Assembly (NCBI RefSeq): GCF_024346315.1
Contig: NZ_JAGQCS010000002.1
Coordinates: 248,001-312,000, forward strand
Length of the DNA: 64,000 bases
Direction of reading: 5' to 3'
Source of the DNA: Cyanobium sp. ATX 6F1
GTDB taxonomy: Bacteria; Cyanobacteriota; Cyanobacteriia; PCC-6307; Cyanobiaceae
Shown: positions 20,543 to 28,315 of the stretch, piece by piece
How positions within the stretch are numbered: position 1 is the first letter of the stretch
Layout of the letters: each line of letters begins with the position of its first letter
The notes under the pieces: model-generated
What the model was told of the DNA's origin: nothing
Databases searched by the model: none
The model's input: only the letters and a program-made list of their open reading frames with translations
Program-made: the position numbers and the translations under genes

Positions 20543-20802
20543 GCTCCATTCTCGCAAGTTTCCATGCGGATGCACTCGGCGTCGCAGCGGCGCAGCATCA
20601 GCTCGGTCATGCCGACGCGCACATGCAGCGGACCGGACCACCAGGCCCGCCGCAGCACCTGCACCGTGCGGCCCTTGCAGAGCCCGAGGGCACTCAGCCG
20701 CTGCGACAAGCCCGCTTCAGCCGCCACCGCAAGGATCCGTCCCGACCGTCCCACCGCCAGACGGGCGAGGGACAGGGCTTGGCCCGCTGGAGGGAGGCCC
20801 AT
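20539..20802 (-). CDS. feoA: Ferrous iron transport protein FeoA
   Basis: 87 residues forming the small SH3-like FeoA domain: GLSQRLSALGLCKGRTVQVL matches the conserved R-L-x-x-L-G-x-x-x-G-x-x-V core, and GMTELMLRRCDAECI the final strands. FeoA is a cytoplasmic partner that modulates FeoB. It is followed by feoB with a four-base overlap and preceded 24 bp upstream by a Crp-type regulator. Confidence 0.92.
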   Translation of the reverse strand: MGLPPAGQALSLARLAVGRSGRILAVAAEAGLSQRLSALGLCKGRTVQVLRRAWWSGPLHVRVGMTELMLRRCDAECIRMETCENGA

Positions 20803-20826
20803 GGGCGGGCTTATTGCAACTGAATC

Positions 20827-21477
20827 TCAGTATCGTAGCGCCGTCGCCGCCCGGGGCAGATGGGTGATCACCAGATGCCGTTGGGCATCGATGCTGAGCC
20901 AGCCCTCATCCCGCAGCAGCCCGATCACCCGGGTCACCGTCACCCGGGTGGTGCTCAGGGCGCTGGCCAGTTCCTGGTGGGTGAGCCGCAGGTTGAGGCG
21001 CAGGCCGGTGTCGCAGGGCTGGCCGTACTCCTGGGCCAGCAGTTCCAGGAACCCCCGCACCCGCTCCTCCACCCGACGCAGACCGAGCAGCGCCAGCAGC
21101 ACTTCGGCCTGGCGGTAACGGCTGGAGACCGCCTGCATCAGCGCCATCGCCAGATGGGGGCTCTGCTCGATCTCGGCGCAGGAGAGGCAGAGCAGATCGG
21201 TCTCACAGAGGGTGATCGCCTCGTAGGCCTCCACATTGGTGAGCGGATCACCGAAGGGCTCATTCGGCCCCGCCAGACCGAGAAGCAGTTCATCGCCATG
21301 GATGGAGACGGCCCCCAGCTTCACCATGCCCCGCACCACCAGCCAGATGGTGTTCTTGAGCAGTGGCACGGAACTGCCGGTGCTCAGATGAACAAGATTG
21401 CGCTTCTGGTAACTGGATTCGAGAACCTCGCGCAGGCCATCACTGCGGCCCGCATCACGGGGCGGTGTCGCAACCAT
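20827..21477 (-). CDS. Crp/Fnr-family regulator of the feo operon
   Basis: About 216 residues: an N-terminal cyclic-nucleotide-binding-like beta roll (GMVKLGAVSIHGDELLLGL), a dimer helix, and a C-terminal winged helix-turn-helix with LTHQELASALSTTRVTVTRV. No Fnr-type cysteine cluster is visible and the effector is unknown. ATG 21477 is preferred, though the frame is open to 21519. It lies 24 bp upstream of feoA on the same strand, so control of iron uptake is inferred; an NtcA-like role elsewhere is not excluded. Confidence 0.85.
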   Translation of the reverse strand: MVATPPRDAGRSDGLREVLESSYQKRNLVHLSTGSSVPLLKNTIWLVVRGMVKLGAVSIHGDELLLGLAGPNEPFGDPLTNVEAYEAITLCETDLLCLSCAEIEQSPHLAMALMQAVSSRYRQAEVLLALLGLRRVEERVRGFLELLAQEYGQPCDTGLRLNLRLTHQELASALSTTRVTVTRVIGLLRDEGWLSIDAQRHLVITHLPRAATALRY

Positions 21478-21604
21478 CGGAGTGACCAAAAGGAACCTGC
21501 CCAGCGTATGGAGGAGCACATGGAAACGGGCAAAGCTTTGTTAGCCAGAAGGTTAAGTTCTGGCTAAGGCTCACCCACGGATCCAGAAAGAAACCTGGCC
21601 CATC

Positions 21605-21629
21605 AAAAAGGGTCCCCAGGGACCCTTTG
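21605..21629 (-). terminator. Intrinsic terminator after pstS
   Basis: Read on the minus strand, AAAGGGTCCC and GGGACCCTTT form a strong hairpin with a very short loop and end in a run of five T residues. It lies about 65 bp beyond the pstS stop and separates pstS from the downstream crp-feo genes. Confidence 0.8.
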
Positions 21630-21693
21630 GAAAACCTTGAGATCACAGCACGATCGAAAAGAATCGAGCTGCGATCAACAGAGCAATCAGTCC

Positions 21694-22686
21694 TCAGGAA
21701 CCGATGCTGCCGACGGCGGCCTTGGCCTTCTTCAAGATGCTGTCGCGCAGGGGCACGTAGCCCAGATCATCGGCCAGACCCTGGGGTTTGGGGCTGAGGG
21801 TGTAAAGGAAGGCCTCGCGAAGGGCGGCAGCCTTGGCGCCGTTACCGCTCTTGTAGGCCAGGATCCAGGTGAGGGTGGTGATCGGGTAGGCCTGGGCGCC
21901 GGCGGGATTGGGATCTTCACCGGCCAGGTTGGCATCCAGGGTGATGCTGTTGAGGGCGGCCGTTCCACCTTTGAGGTCGGGCTTGATGAAGTTGCCGGCC
22001 TTGTTCTGAACGGCGGCCGCCTGGATCTTGCCCTTGACGAAGGCGCGGCTGACATAGCCGATCGAACCGGGGGTGTTGGTGAGCACCCCGGCCACACCCT
22101 CATTGCCCTTGCCGCCCACCCCCACGGGCCAGTTCACGCTCTTGCCTTCGCCCACCTTGCTCTTCCACTCAGGGGAGAAGCTGGAGAGGGAGTTGGTGAA
22201 CGAGAAGGTGGTGCCGGAGCCATCGGAGCGGTGGGCCACGGCAATCTTGCCCGGGGCGCACTTGAGCTCCTTCCAGTCCTTGATGGTGCCCATGAAGATG
22301 CCAGCGACCTGCTTCTGGGTGAGCTTCAGGCTGCAGCCTGGCTTGTTGTAGGCGATGGCGATCGTGCCGCCGGCGGCGGGGAACTGCACCACGCCGCGCT
22401 TCACCTTGGCGGCGTCAGAGGCCTTGATCGGCTCATCGGTGGCGCCGAAATCGACGGTGCCGGCAATGAACTGACGCACACCAGCGCCGGAGCCCACCGA
22501 CTGATAGTTGACCTGAATGTCCTTGGCCTTGGCCAGATCGGCGAACCAGCGCTGGTAGAGCGGCGCGGGGAAGGTGGCACCGGCGCCGTTGAGGTTGGGG
22601 CCCGCTGAAGCGGAGGCACCAACGCCGAGGGCGGCGAGGGTGGAGAGAGTCAGGGCCTTCTTGGCGAAGGTCATCAGATCAGCCAT
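21694..22686 (-). CDS. pstS: Phosphate ABC transporter substrate-binding protein PstS
   Basis: About 330 residues. A signal peptide (KKALTLSTLAALGVGASASA) precedes the mature start GPNLNGAGATFPAPLYQRW, and the phosphate-binding motifs VGSGAGVRQF and RSDGSGTTFSFT follow. It captures phosphate in the periplasm for PstCAB, which are not in this window. ATG 22686 is used; a second ATG at 22674 and a start at 22701 are possible. A possible Pho box lies about 41 bp upstream and a strong terminator follows, so it is a single-gene transcript. Confidence 0.95.
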   Translation of the reverse strand: MADLMTFAKKALTLSTLAALGVGASASAGPNLNGAGATFPAPLYQRWFADLAKAKDIQVNYQSVGSGAGVRQFIAGTVDFGATDEPIKASDAAKVKRGVVQFPAAGGTIAIAYNKPGCSLKLTQKQVAGIFMGTIKDWKELKCAPGKIAVAHRSDGSGTTFSFTNSLSSFSPEWKSKVGEGKSVNWPVGVGGKGNEGVAGVLTNTPGSIGYVSRAFVKGKIQAAAVQNKAGNFIKPDLKGGTAALNSITLDANLAGEDPNPAGAQAYPITTLTWILAYKSGNGAKAAALREAFLYTLSPKPQGLADDLGYVPLRDSILKKAKAAVGSIGS

Positions 22687-22726
22687 GGCGGGTGCCCACA
22701 AGATCTAGCCGCTGGACCCCCCGGCA

Positions 22727-22745
22727 TCGTTATGGGCTGGTTAAC
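22727..22745 (-). promoter_or_regulatory. pstS: Possible Pho box upstream of pstS
   Basis: On the minus strand GTTAACCA, a 3-bp spacer GCC, and CATAACGA form two 8-mers resembling the cyanobacterial Pho-box repeat CTTAACCT with 3-bp spacing. The first copy matches six of eight positions, the second four. It overlaps the stop codon of the CHAD gene and is about 41 bp before the pstS start. Confidence 0.4.
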
Positions 22746-23661
22746 CCGCGCTCAAGATTTGATTGAGCTTTCGCCGCTCCTTGGGATCGAGGGCCTCCTG
22801 GGCCAGGAGCCTCCAGCGGCCCCAGTTGAGCCCCTCGCGCCGCTCCAGCTCAACGGCCAGGCTCGGCAGCACCTCGGCCAGGGGCCTTTCAAGTTGCTCA
22901 CCCAGGGCTGCTCGCAACACCTGCAGATCCTGGAGATCCCCCAGGCAGCCCTGAACGGCCTTGAAGCGCTCGATCCAACCGCTGGGGCGCCCCCCGAGCA
23001 GCGGTGCCAGGTTCTCCAGGCCGTAGCGGGCCCCCTTGACCCGTTTGCGCAGATCGTGGAGCACCGTGGCGTCCCGGTGGGGATCGGCGGCCCACCAGCC
23101 CGGATGGGTCATCAAGCCGCTGAGGCAGGGCGCCGGCCATTCCCCCAGCCAGTCGATGGCGGGCTCCTGCCCCAGGGGGGTGAAGCGCGGTTGGCGCAAC
23201 CAGCCCTGGAGGGCCCCGAGCATCGCCAGGTAGCGGCCGCGCTTGAGCTGGTGCTCAAGATCGAGGAAGGCCAGCCGGCGGTCGCGGCGCAGGCGCTTGA
23301 GGATCGGCTTGAAGCGTTCCCGCTCCGGCGCGCTCAGCAACGGTTGCAGGTCGTGATCGAGGCGATCGCGGAGCACATCGAGATCCCGCGCCACCCCCAG
23401 CCGGCGGGCCACCCGGGCGATCCGCTCCTCACTGACGGCCTCGGGCAGCACCAGGGCCCGCTCGAACTGCACCAGGACCGTGCGCAGCCGGCGCATGGTC
23501 ACGCGCAATTGATGCAGGGGTTCAGGGTCCTCATCGGCGAGCACCTCGGCGTGGAGGGCGACGATGCGCTTGAGGGCTACGGCGAGGCGATCGGCGGCAT
23601 AGGCACCGGCGCTCAGGTGGCGATCGATCGCCGCCGGCTCAGGAGCTGCTGGGGCACTCAT
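22741..23661 (-). CDS. CHAD domain protein
   Basis: 306 residues. The N-terminal HQLRVTMRRLRTVLVQF is the classic CHAD (conserved histidine alpha-helical) motif, repeated further on as DLRKRVKGARYGLENLAPLLG. The all-helical, Arg/Lys-rich domain binds inorganic polyphosphate in characterised members and is associated with polyP granules. The ATG at 23661 overlaps the corA stop (ATGA). Pairing with a Mg/Co channel and nearness to pstS fit a phosphate or polyP link, which is inference. Confidence 0.88.
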   Translation of the reverse strand: MSAPAAPEPAAIDRHLSAGAYAADRLAVALKRIVALHAEVLADEDPEPLHQLRVTMRRLRTVLVQFERALVLPEAVSEERIARVARRLGVARDLDVLRDRLDHDLQPLLSAPERERFKPILKRLRRDRRLAFLDLEHQLKRGRYLAMLGALQGWLRQPRFTPLGQEPAIDWLGEWPAPCLSGLMTHPGWWAADPHRDATVLHDLRKRVKGARYGLENLAPLLGGRPSGWIERFKAVQGCLGDLQDLQVLRAALGEQLERPLAEVLPSLAVELERREGLNWGRWRLLAQEALDPKERRKLNQILSAG

Positions 23662-24806
23662 CGCCGCCGCCCCGCCTGGGGGGAGCGCCGAGTGGAGCGG
23701 CTCGCCGTCCAGTTCTCGAACCAGCCGCGGCGCCAGAGCACATAGGCCTGCAGGCCGGCCACGAAGGCCATCGCCAGCAAGCTGACGTAGTAGCCGTATT
23801 TCCAGTTGAGATCAGGCATGTTCTGGAAGTTCATGCCGTAGATGCCCGCAATCAAGGTGAGTGGCGCGAAGATGCTGGTGATGATCGCCAGGGTCTTCAT
23901 CACCTGGTTCATGCGATTGCCGGTGCTGGCCATGTAGGCATCGGTCACCGCATCGCAGTGGTAGCGCATCAATTCACAGCTGCCGAACAGCATCTCCACG
24001 TGCTGACTCATGTCGGTGAAGCCCTGCAGCGCCTGCTCCCCCAGCACCCGGTGGTTCTGGCGCAGCATCGACTGGATCTCGGTGCGCAGCGGCCAGATCT
24101 GCCGCCGGATCACCCGCAGGTTGGCGCGCACCTCATAGGCGCGGTTGATCACCGCGGGGGTGGGCTCCCGCAGGGCCCGCTCCTCGAGATCGTCGAGGCG
24201 CAGGGCGAACTGCTCAAGCAAGGGAGCGATCCCATCGAGCAGTTCATCGATCACGTAATGGAGCACGTCGTCGAGATCGGCCGCGCCGGACGACCCATGG
24301 CCCACCAGCCAGTCGCTGAGAGCAGGAAAGGGCTCCCCACTGGGCACCTCCTCCACCGACACCAGCAGGTGATCGAGCAGCAGCAGCCCCAGCTGCTCGC
24401 TCACCACCGTGAGGCTGCCTGGCGCGAAGGACATGCGGTGCAACACCACCACCAGGCCATCGCCAAAGGAATCCACCCGGGTGCGCTGGGGCTGCTCCAG
24501 CAGCGGGCTGTGAAAGGCCATCGGCACATCAAGCACCCGCAGGGCCTCGGTGATCCGCCCGATCTCCGCGAGACCCTGAATCCGCAGCCACAGGGGCCGC
24601 CCCAGGGCCGCCAGGGGCTCAAGATCAGCAACGCTGCGCAGCCTGTGGCTCTGGACCCCCCACTCGCCGAACACGATCACCGACAACTCGGTGGGGGCCG
24701 GGCCGTCGTAGCGGGCGAGGGCGGCGGGCAGGTCACCGGGGCGGGCCTCCAGGCGCCGGGTCTCCCGGGCGCCGGGGGTCAGGCGGATGCCATGCGACTC
24801 CAACAT
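23658..24806 (-). CDS. corA: CorA-type Mg2+/Co2+ channel
   Basis: About 382 residues: a large soluble funnel domain and two C-terminal helices, with the selectivity loop YGMNF (IAGIYGMNFQNMP) at the end of the first helix and a short basic tail. This is the standard CorA architecture, a homopentameric divalent-cation channel in the inner membrane. ATG 24806 is preferred to the open extension to 24866. It is translationally coupled to the following CHAD gene. Confidence 0.92.
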   Translation of the reverse strand: MLESHGIRLTPGARETRRLEARPGDLPAALARYDGPAPTELSVIVFGEWGVQSHRLRSVADLEPLAALGRPLWLRIQGLAEIGRITEALRVLDVPMAFHSPLLEQPQRTRVDSFGDGLVVVLHRMSFAPGSLTVVSEQLGLLLLDHLLVSVEEVPSGEPFPALSDWLVGHGSSGAADLDDVLHYVIDELLDGIAPLLEQFALRLDDLEERALREPTPAVINRAYEVRANLRVIRRQIWPLRTEIQSMLRQNHRVLGEQALQGFTDMSQHVEMLFGSCELMRYHCDAVTDAYMASTGNRMNQVMKTLAIITSIFAPLTLIAGIYGMNFQNMPDLNWKYGYYVSLLAMAFVAGLQAYVLWRRGWFENWTASRSTRRSPQAGRRR

Positions 24807-24933
24807 CGTCGCCGAATCCAGTGGACGTCTGAGGCTAGTTCGATCGACCGGTGTGATCCACCGCACATGAACCCACCGCTTGAACGCTGAGATTGGATGA
24901 TTCCACTAGCGTCAGCGCGACGCGGTTGAACCT

Positions 24934-25218
24934 GTGACGGCCTCCGACGACGACGCCTTGGACATGGATCTGCTCGCCAACGGCGGAACCCAATCACCCC
25001 TGGAAGGCCACAGCGGTTACCGCGGTGACGACTGGAGCCCGGAACGACTGGCCTTTCACCAGAACCTCGAGCAGTTCGCCGAAAGGGTGGGGCTGATCGT
25101 GGGCCTTCAGGGCAACGGCAAGGTGAGCCAGGAGCAGGCCTACGCCGAAATCAAGGCGATCTGGAACTCCCTCAAGGAGAGCAAGAACGCCCTGCTGCAG
25201 TCGGACGCGAAGCGCTGA
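24934..25218 (+). CDS. DUF7219-like small cyanobacterial protein
   Basis: 94 residues from GTG 24934. The core YRGDDWSPERLAFHQNLEQF and GKVSQEQAYAEIKAIWNSLK resembles a small cyanobacterial family sometimes mis-annotated as isopropylmalate synthase-like. It is acidic at the N-terminus, probably all helical, with no membrane segment. Function unknown. It stands alone, divergent from corA. Confidence 0.72.
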   Translation: MTASDDDALDMDLLANGGTQSPLEGHSGYRGDDWSPERLAFHQNLEQFAERVGLIVGLQGNGKVSQEQAYAEIKAIWNSLKESKNALLQSDAKR

Positions 25219-25335
25219 AACCGAACCGAAGCGCTGAATGAACTCCGGCAGCGCCAGCGGCGCGCTTATCGGGGGCGGCCAGGAAAGCGGGTGGCTCGGC
25301 GTTCTGGGCAGGGCGTGCGCCTACCGTCTGGCCGA

Positions 25336-25782
25336 TCACACCCGGGAAACCTGCTCGCTCTCCGGCAGGGCCCCTGCTCCGCAGCGCCCCGCTCGCCGAT
25401 CACAGAGGCCCTGCAGGTCGCCCCGGCCGGTGAGCCGCAGCCGCCAGCGGGCCCAGAGGGCATAGAGCGCATCCACCAGCGGAGCGATCAGCGGCCAGGC
25501 GGTGGGGGCGTAGATCCAGCCCAGCCCCACCAGCCGGTAGGCCTCCCGGAAGACGGCTACATCCTTGATCACGCGGCCATCGGCGGCGAGCCCACGCATG
25601 CTCCCCATCGCCTCGCCGTAGCTGATGCCGCCATGGGCCGAGGGGTCGTAGTCGGCTGCGTCGATGTCGACGAAGCGAATCAGCCCCCGGCCCCGATCGC
25701 GGCCCCGCAGGGTGTCCACCTCCCGGCGGCAGAGGGGACAGGCCCCGTCGAAGAGAAGGATGAGCGCAGGTTGGTCAGCCAT
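25336..25782 (-). CDS. DCC-family thiol-disulfide oxidoreductase (DUF393)
   Basis: 148 residues with the family-defining D-x-x-C-x-x-C motif (FDGACPLCRREVDTL) at residues 12-20 in a thioredoxin-like start, then RFVDIDAADYD and the conserved YAPTAWPLIAPL segment. Members are putative cytoplasmic disulfide oxidoreductases of unknown partner. It is 36 bp downstream of the ArsR-type regulator on the same strand, so it may belong to that regulator's sulfur-related regulon. Confidence 0.85.
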   Translation of the reverse strand: MADQPALILLFDGACPLCRREVDTLRGRDRGRGLIRFVDIDAADYDPSAHGGISYGEAMGSMRGLAADGRVIKDVAVFREAYRLVGLGWIYAPTAWPLIAPLVDALYALWARWRLRLTGRGDLQGLCDRRAGRCGAGALPESEQVSRV

Positions 25783-25818
25783 GGCCTGGATCCTGGCGCA
25801 ACGCGAGGCGTCAGCGCG

Positions 25819-26166
25819 TCAGCTCGCCTGGAGCAGCCGCAGCTGCTGCTCCAGCTTTTGCTTGAGATGCCCCTGGACCAGGTTGCAGAGCTCATGCACC
25901 AGCGGGTCGGCGACTTCATAGGTGAGGCGTGTGCCCTCGCGCACGGAACGCACTAGGCCGGCGCGCTGCAACTGACCTAGTTGACGGCTGATGTGGGACT
26001 GACTGAAACCCGTGGCCTCGATCAGCGCCGCCACATCCATGGGCCCTTGGTGCTTGAGCTGGCAGAGCAGCTGCAGCCGGGCCGGCTCGCTCAGCAGCCG
26101 GAAGAACTGACTGAGCTCCTCAAGGAGCTGGGGGCTCGGTGGGGCGCCCGCGGCGGAACGGCGCAT
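25819..26166 (-). CDS. ArsR-family repressor (sulfur-sensing type inferred)
   Basis: 115 residues with a winged helix: FFRLLSEPARLQLLCQLKHQ, then the recognition helix SQSHISRQLGQLQRAGLV and the wing REGTRLTYEV. The only cysteines visible are in LQLLCQL and HELCNLV, so the protein lacks an ELCVCDL-type metal site. Two cysteines and divergence from a rhodanese/TauE operon resemble the persulfide sensors BigR/SqrR/YgaV. That sensing mode is inferred. It probably represses itself and the divergent operon through the 11-bp sites at 26176-26257. Confidence 0.85.
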   Translation of the reverse strand: MRRSAAGAPPSPQLLEELSQFFRLLSEPARLQLLCQLKHQGPMDVAALIEATGFSQSHISRQLGQLQRAGLVRSVREGTRLTYEVADPLVHELCNLVQGHLKQKLEQQLRLLQAS

Positions 26167-26175
26167 TGGAAGGTT

Positions 26176-26257
26176 TTATGACGTTAGAAGCATTATGCAT
26201 TCCCCATGCGATCGGTGACGACTTGCGTTAATAGCCTTTATGCGGTTAACGTCATAA
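26176..26257. promoter_or_regulatory. Duplicated TTATGACGTTA operator between arsR and rhodanese genes
   Basis: TTATGACGTTA occurs at 26176-26186 and its exact reverse complement at 26247-26257. A third copy with two mismatches (TTATGCGGTTA) lies at 26238-26248. The first is ten bases before the arsR start; the second pair is about 30 bases before the rhodanese start. The segment is AT-rich in a GC-rich region. Arrangement fits an ArsR repressor controlling both divergent units. Confidence 0.65.
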
Positions 26258-26286
26258 CAGTTGCCCAGGGTCGCCCTCTCGCGCTG

Positions 26287-26832
26287 ATGTCCCATTCACC
26301 GCCTGCCATGACCACCACCCCCACCCGCCTCTCCGCCCACGACCTGGCTGATCAGCTCGCCGCAGGCGAGGTAACGGTGGTTGATGTGCGCGAACCGATG
26401 GAGTACGCCTCCGGCCACATCAGCGGCAGCCTCAACATCCCGCTCGCGCGCCTCCCCCAGGCCGATCTGCCCCACGGCCCCCTGGTGCTGGTCTGCCAGA
26501 GCGGCAACCGCAGCGCCAAAGGCCTGAGCCAGCTTCTCCGCCAGGGTCATCCCCACCCGGTGGCTGACCTGCTCGGTGGCGTGCCCGCCTGGCAGCAGGC
26601 CGGGTTCTCCGTGCGCAAGCTCAAAGGCGCCCCCCTGCCCCTGATGCGCCAGGTGCAGATCGCCGCTGGCTCCCTGGTGCTGCTCGGGGTGATCCTCAGC
26701 CAGGCCGTCGCCCCGGGCTGGATCTGGCTGAGTGGCTTCGTGGGGGCGGGCCTGGTGTTCGCCGGCGTCAGCGGCTTCTGCGGGATGGCCCGGCTGCTGG
26801 CCGCCATGCCCTGGAACAGGGTGTCCATGTGA
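26287..26832 (+). CDS. Rhodanese-like sulfurtransferase with DUF2892 membrane tail (YgaP-like)
   Basis: About 181 residues. Residues 15-110 form one rhodanese domain: VVDVREPMEY, ASGHISGSLNIPL and the active-site loop LVCQSGNRSAKG with Cys70. The C-terminal third has two hydrophobic helices ending GVSGFCGMARLLAAMPWN, the DUF2892 tail of YgaP. It likely handles sulfane sulfur (persulfide) at the inner membrane. ATG 26287 is used; ATG 26308 is equally plausible. It overlaps the TauE gene by four bases and is divergent from the ArsR gene. Confidence 0.88.
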   Translation: MSHSPPAMTTTPTRLSAHDLADQLAAGEVTVVDVREPMEYASGHISGSLNIPLARLPQADLPHGPLVLVCQSGNRSAKGLSQLLRQGHPHPVADLLGGVPAWQQAGFSVRKLKGAPLPLMRQVQIAAGSLVLLGVILSQAVAPGWIWLSGFVGAGLVFAGVSGFCGMARLLAAMPWNRVSM

Positions 26833-27668
26833 TCAGCCCGGTGCTGCTGCTCCTGGCCGCCGGCGGGGCCCTGATCGGTTTCCTGCTCGCCGTGCTCGGC
26901 GCCGGCGGCTCGATCCTGCTGATGCCGCTGCTGATCAGTGGTGCGGCCCTGCCGACTCGGGAGGCGGTGCCCCTGTCCTTGCTGGTGGTCACGTTGATGG
27001 CCCTGGGCAATGTGGGGCCCTATCTGCGCCGCCGCCAGGTGGCCCCGAAACCGGCCCTGATCCTCGGCCTGCCGGCCCTGGCGGGCAGCTGGATCGGCGG
27101 CAGCTTCGTCAAGGCCGGCCTGGTGAGTGAGCCGGTGCAGCTGGGGGTGTTCGCCGCCGCGGCGCTGCTGGCCGCCTGGTTGCTCACCCGGCGCCGGGCC
27201 GCCGCTGGGGCGGCGGAGCCGAGCCCGGCGGGTTCTGCGCTGGTTCTGGCCAGCCAGGGCGTGTTGATCGGTCTGCTCACGGGCATCGCCGGGGTGGGCG
27301 GTGGTTTTGCGATCGTGCCCGCCCTGGTGCTGCTGGCCGGCCTGCCGATGCAGATCGCCAGCGGCACCAGCCTGCTGCTGATCGCCCTCAACAGCGTGGT
27401 GGCCATGGCCGCCCTGGGGCACTGGCCCGCCGCCAGCCTGCCCCTGCTGCAGCCCCTGCTGCTGGGCGGCTTCGCCGGGGCGGTGATCGGCCAACGGCTG
27501 GCACCGCACCTCCCCGACCGTCAGCTGCGGCGCGGCTTTGCCGCCCTGCTGCTGGGCTCGGCCCTGCTCACCGGCGGCGAAGCCTGGCAACGGCAACACA
27601 GGGTCGCCAGCCTGCGGCCCATGCCGACCGCCACAGCCTCCTTCCGCGTTCCACACCCTCTGCGTTGA
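26829..27668 (+). CDS. TauE/SafE (TSUP) family sulfur-anion transporter
   Basis: 279 residues with about eight helices. GAGGSILLMPLLI near the N-terminus and GIAGVGGGFAIVPALVL in the second half are the paired TSUP signatures. Family members export sulfite or sulfoacetate or import thiosulfate. GTG start at 26829 lies inside the rhodanese stop (GTGA). With a rhodanese partner it probably removes sulfite produced from persulfide oxidation; direction is inferred. Confidence 0.87.
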   Translation: MISPVLLLLAAGGALIGFLLAVLGAGGSILLMPLLISGAALPTREAVPLSLLVVTLMALGNVGPYLRRRQVAPKPALILGLPALAGSWIGGSFVKAGLVSEPVQLGVFAAAALLAAWLLTRRRAAAGAAEPSPAGSALVLASQGVLIGLLTGIAGVGGGFAIVPALVLLAGLPMQIASGTSLLLIALNSVVAMAALGHWPAASLPLLQPLLLGGFAGAVIGQRLAPHLPDRQLRRGFAALLLGSALLTGGEAWQRQHRVASLRPMPTATASFRVPHPLR

Positions 27669-27677
27669 TCTCCCCCC

Positions 27678-28067
27678 ATGAATCCCTTTTTCCAGAGCGA
27701 CACAGACAAATCCTTCGAGGCGGCCTGCGCGGCCCTGGAGGCGGCCATCCCCGCCCACGGCTTCGGGCTGCTCGCGGTGCACGACCTGGGGGAAACGCTG
27801 CGCTCCAAGGGTCTCGACTTCCCGGAGCAGTGCCGGGTGTTCGAGGTCTGCAACCCCCAGCAGGCCGCCAAGGTGCTGCGGGCCGACATCAATCTGGCCA
27901 CGGCTCTCCCCTGCCGGATCAGCGTGAGCCGCCAGGACGGCCGGACCCGGATCGCCATGGTCCGCCCCGCCGTGATGCTCAGCGCCCTCTCCAGTGATCC
28001 CGAGCTGGCCGAGGTGGCGCGGCAGGTGGAAGCCACCACGATCGCGATCATCGAAGCGGCGGCCTGA
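27678..28067 (+). CDS. DUF302 domain protein
   Basis: 129 residues. KSFEAACAALEAAIPAHGFG and the segment with VFEVCNPQQAAKVL and LPCRISV match the DUF302 pattern, including the conserved cysteine in EVCNP. DUF302 proteins recur in sulfur-oxidation and thiol-stress loci, but no activity is established. It follows the TauE gene by nine bases and is likely part of the rhodanese operon. Confidence 0.85.
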   Translation: MNPFFQSDTDKSFEAACAALEAAIPAHGFGLLAVHDLGETLRSKGLDFPEQCRVFEVCNPQQAAKVLRADINLATALPCRISVSRQDGRTRIAMVRPAVMLSALSSDPELAEVARQVEATTIAIIEAAA

Positions 28068-28099
28068 GCCGCCCCGCTGCACGCCCCAGGCGCGGCCCG

Positions 28100-28315
28100 T
28101 CAGGCGCGGCCCAGGAAGCCGCTGAGCAGGCACCCCAGGCCGATCACCAGAAACAGCCAGGGGGAGAAGCCCACGGCGGGGCCCAGGACCACGCCGGCCA
28201 CGATCACCAGCCAGGGGCAGCAGCGGGGCCAGGGGGCCCAGAGCCCTGAACCCCCTGAGAGGGATTCCGAGCGCTGCCCGCCGGGGTTGACGACCAGGAA
28301 CAAACGTCGCATCAC
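28100..28315 (-). CDS. Small membrane protein at end of cysTW operon
   Basis: 71 residues starting GTG 28315, overlapping the cysW stop by four bases, with an alternative ATG at 28312. The C-terminal half is hydrophobic with two likely helices (WLVIVAGVVLGPAVGF and LFLVIGLGCLLSGFL). No family recognised. Coupling to cysW suggests expression with the sulfate permease, but it could also be a non-functional frame. Confidence 0.5.
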   Translation of the reverse strand: MMRRLFLVVNPGGQRSESLSGGSGLWAPWPRCCPWLVIVAGVVLGPAVGFSPWLFLVIGLGCLLSGFLGRA

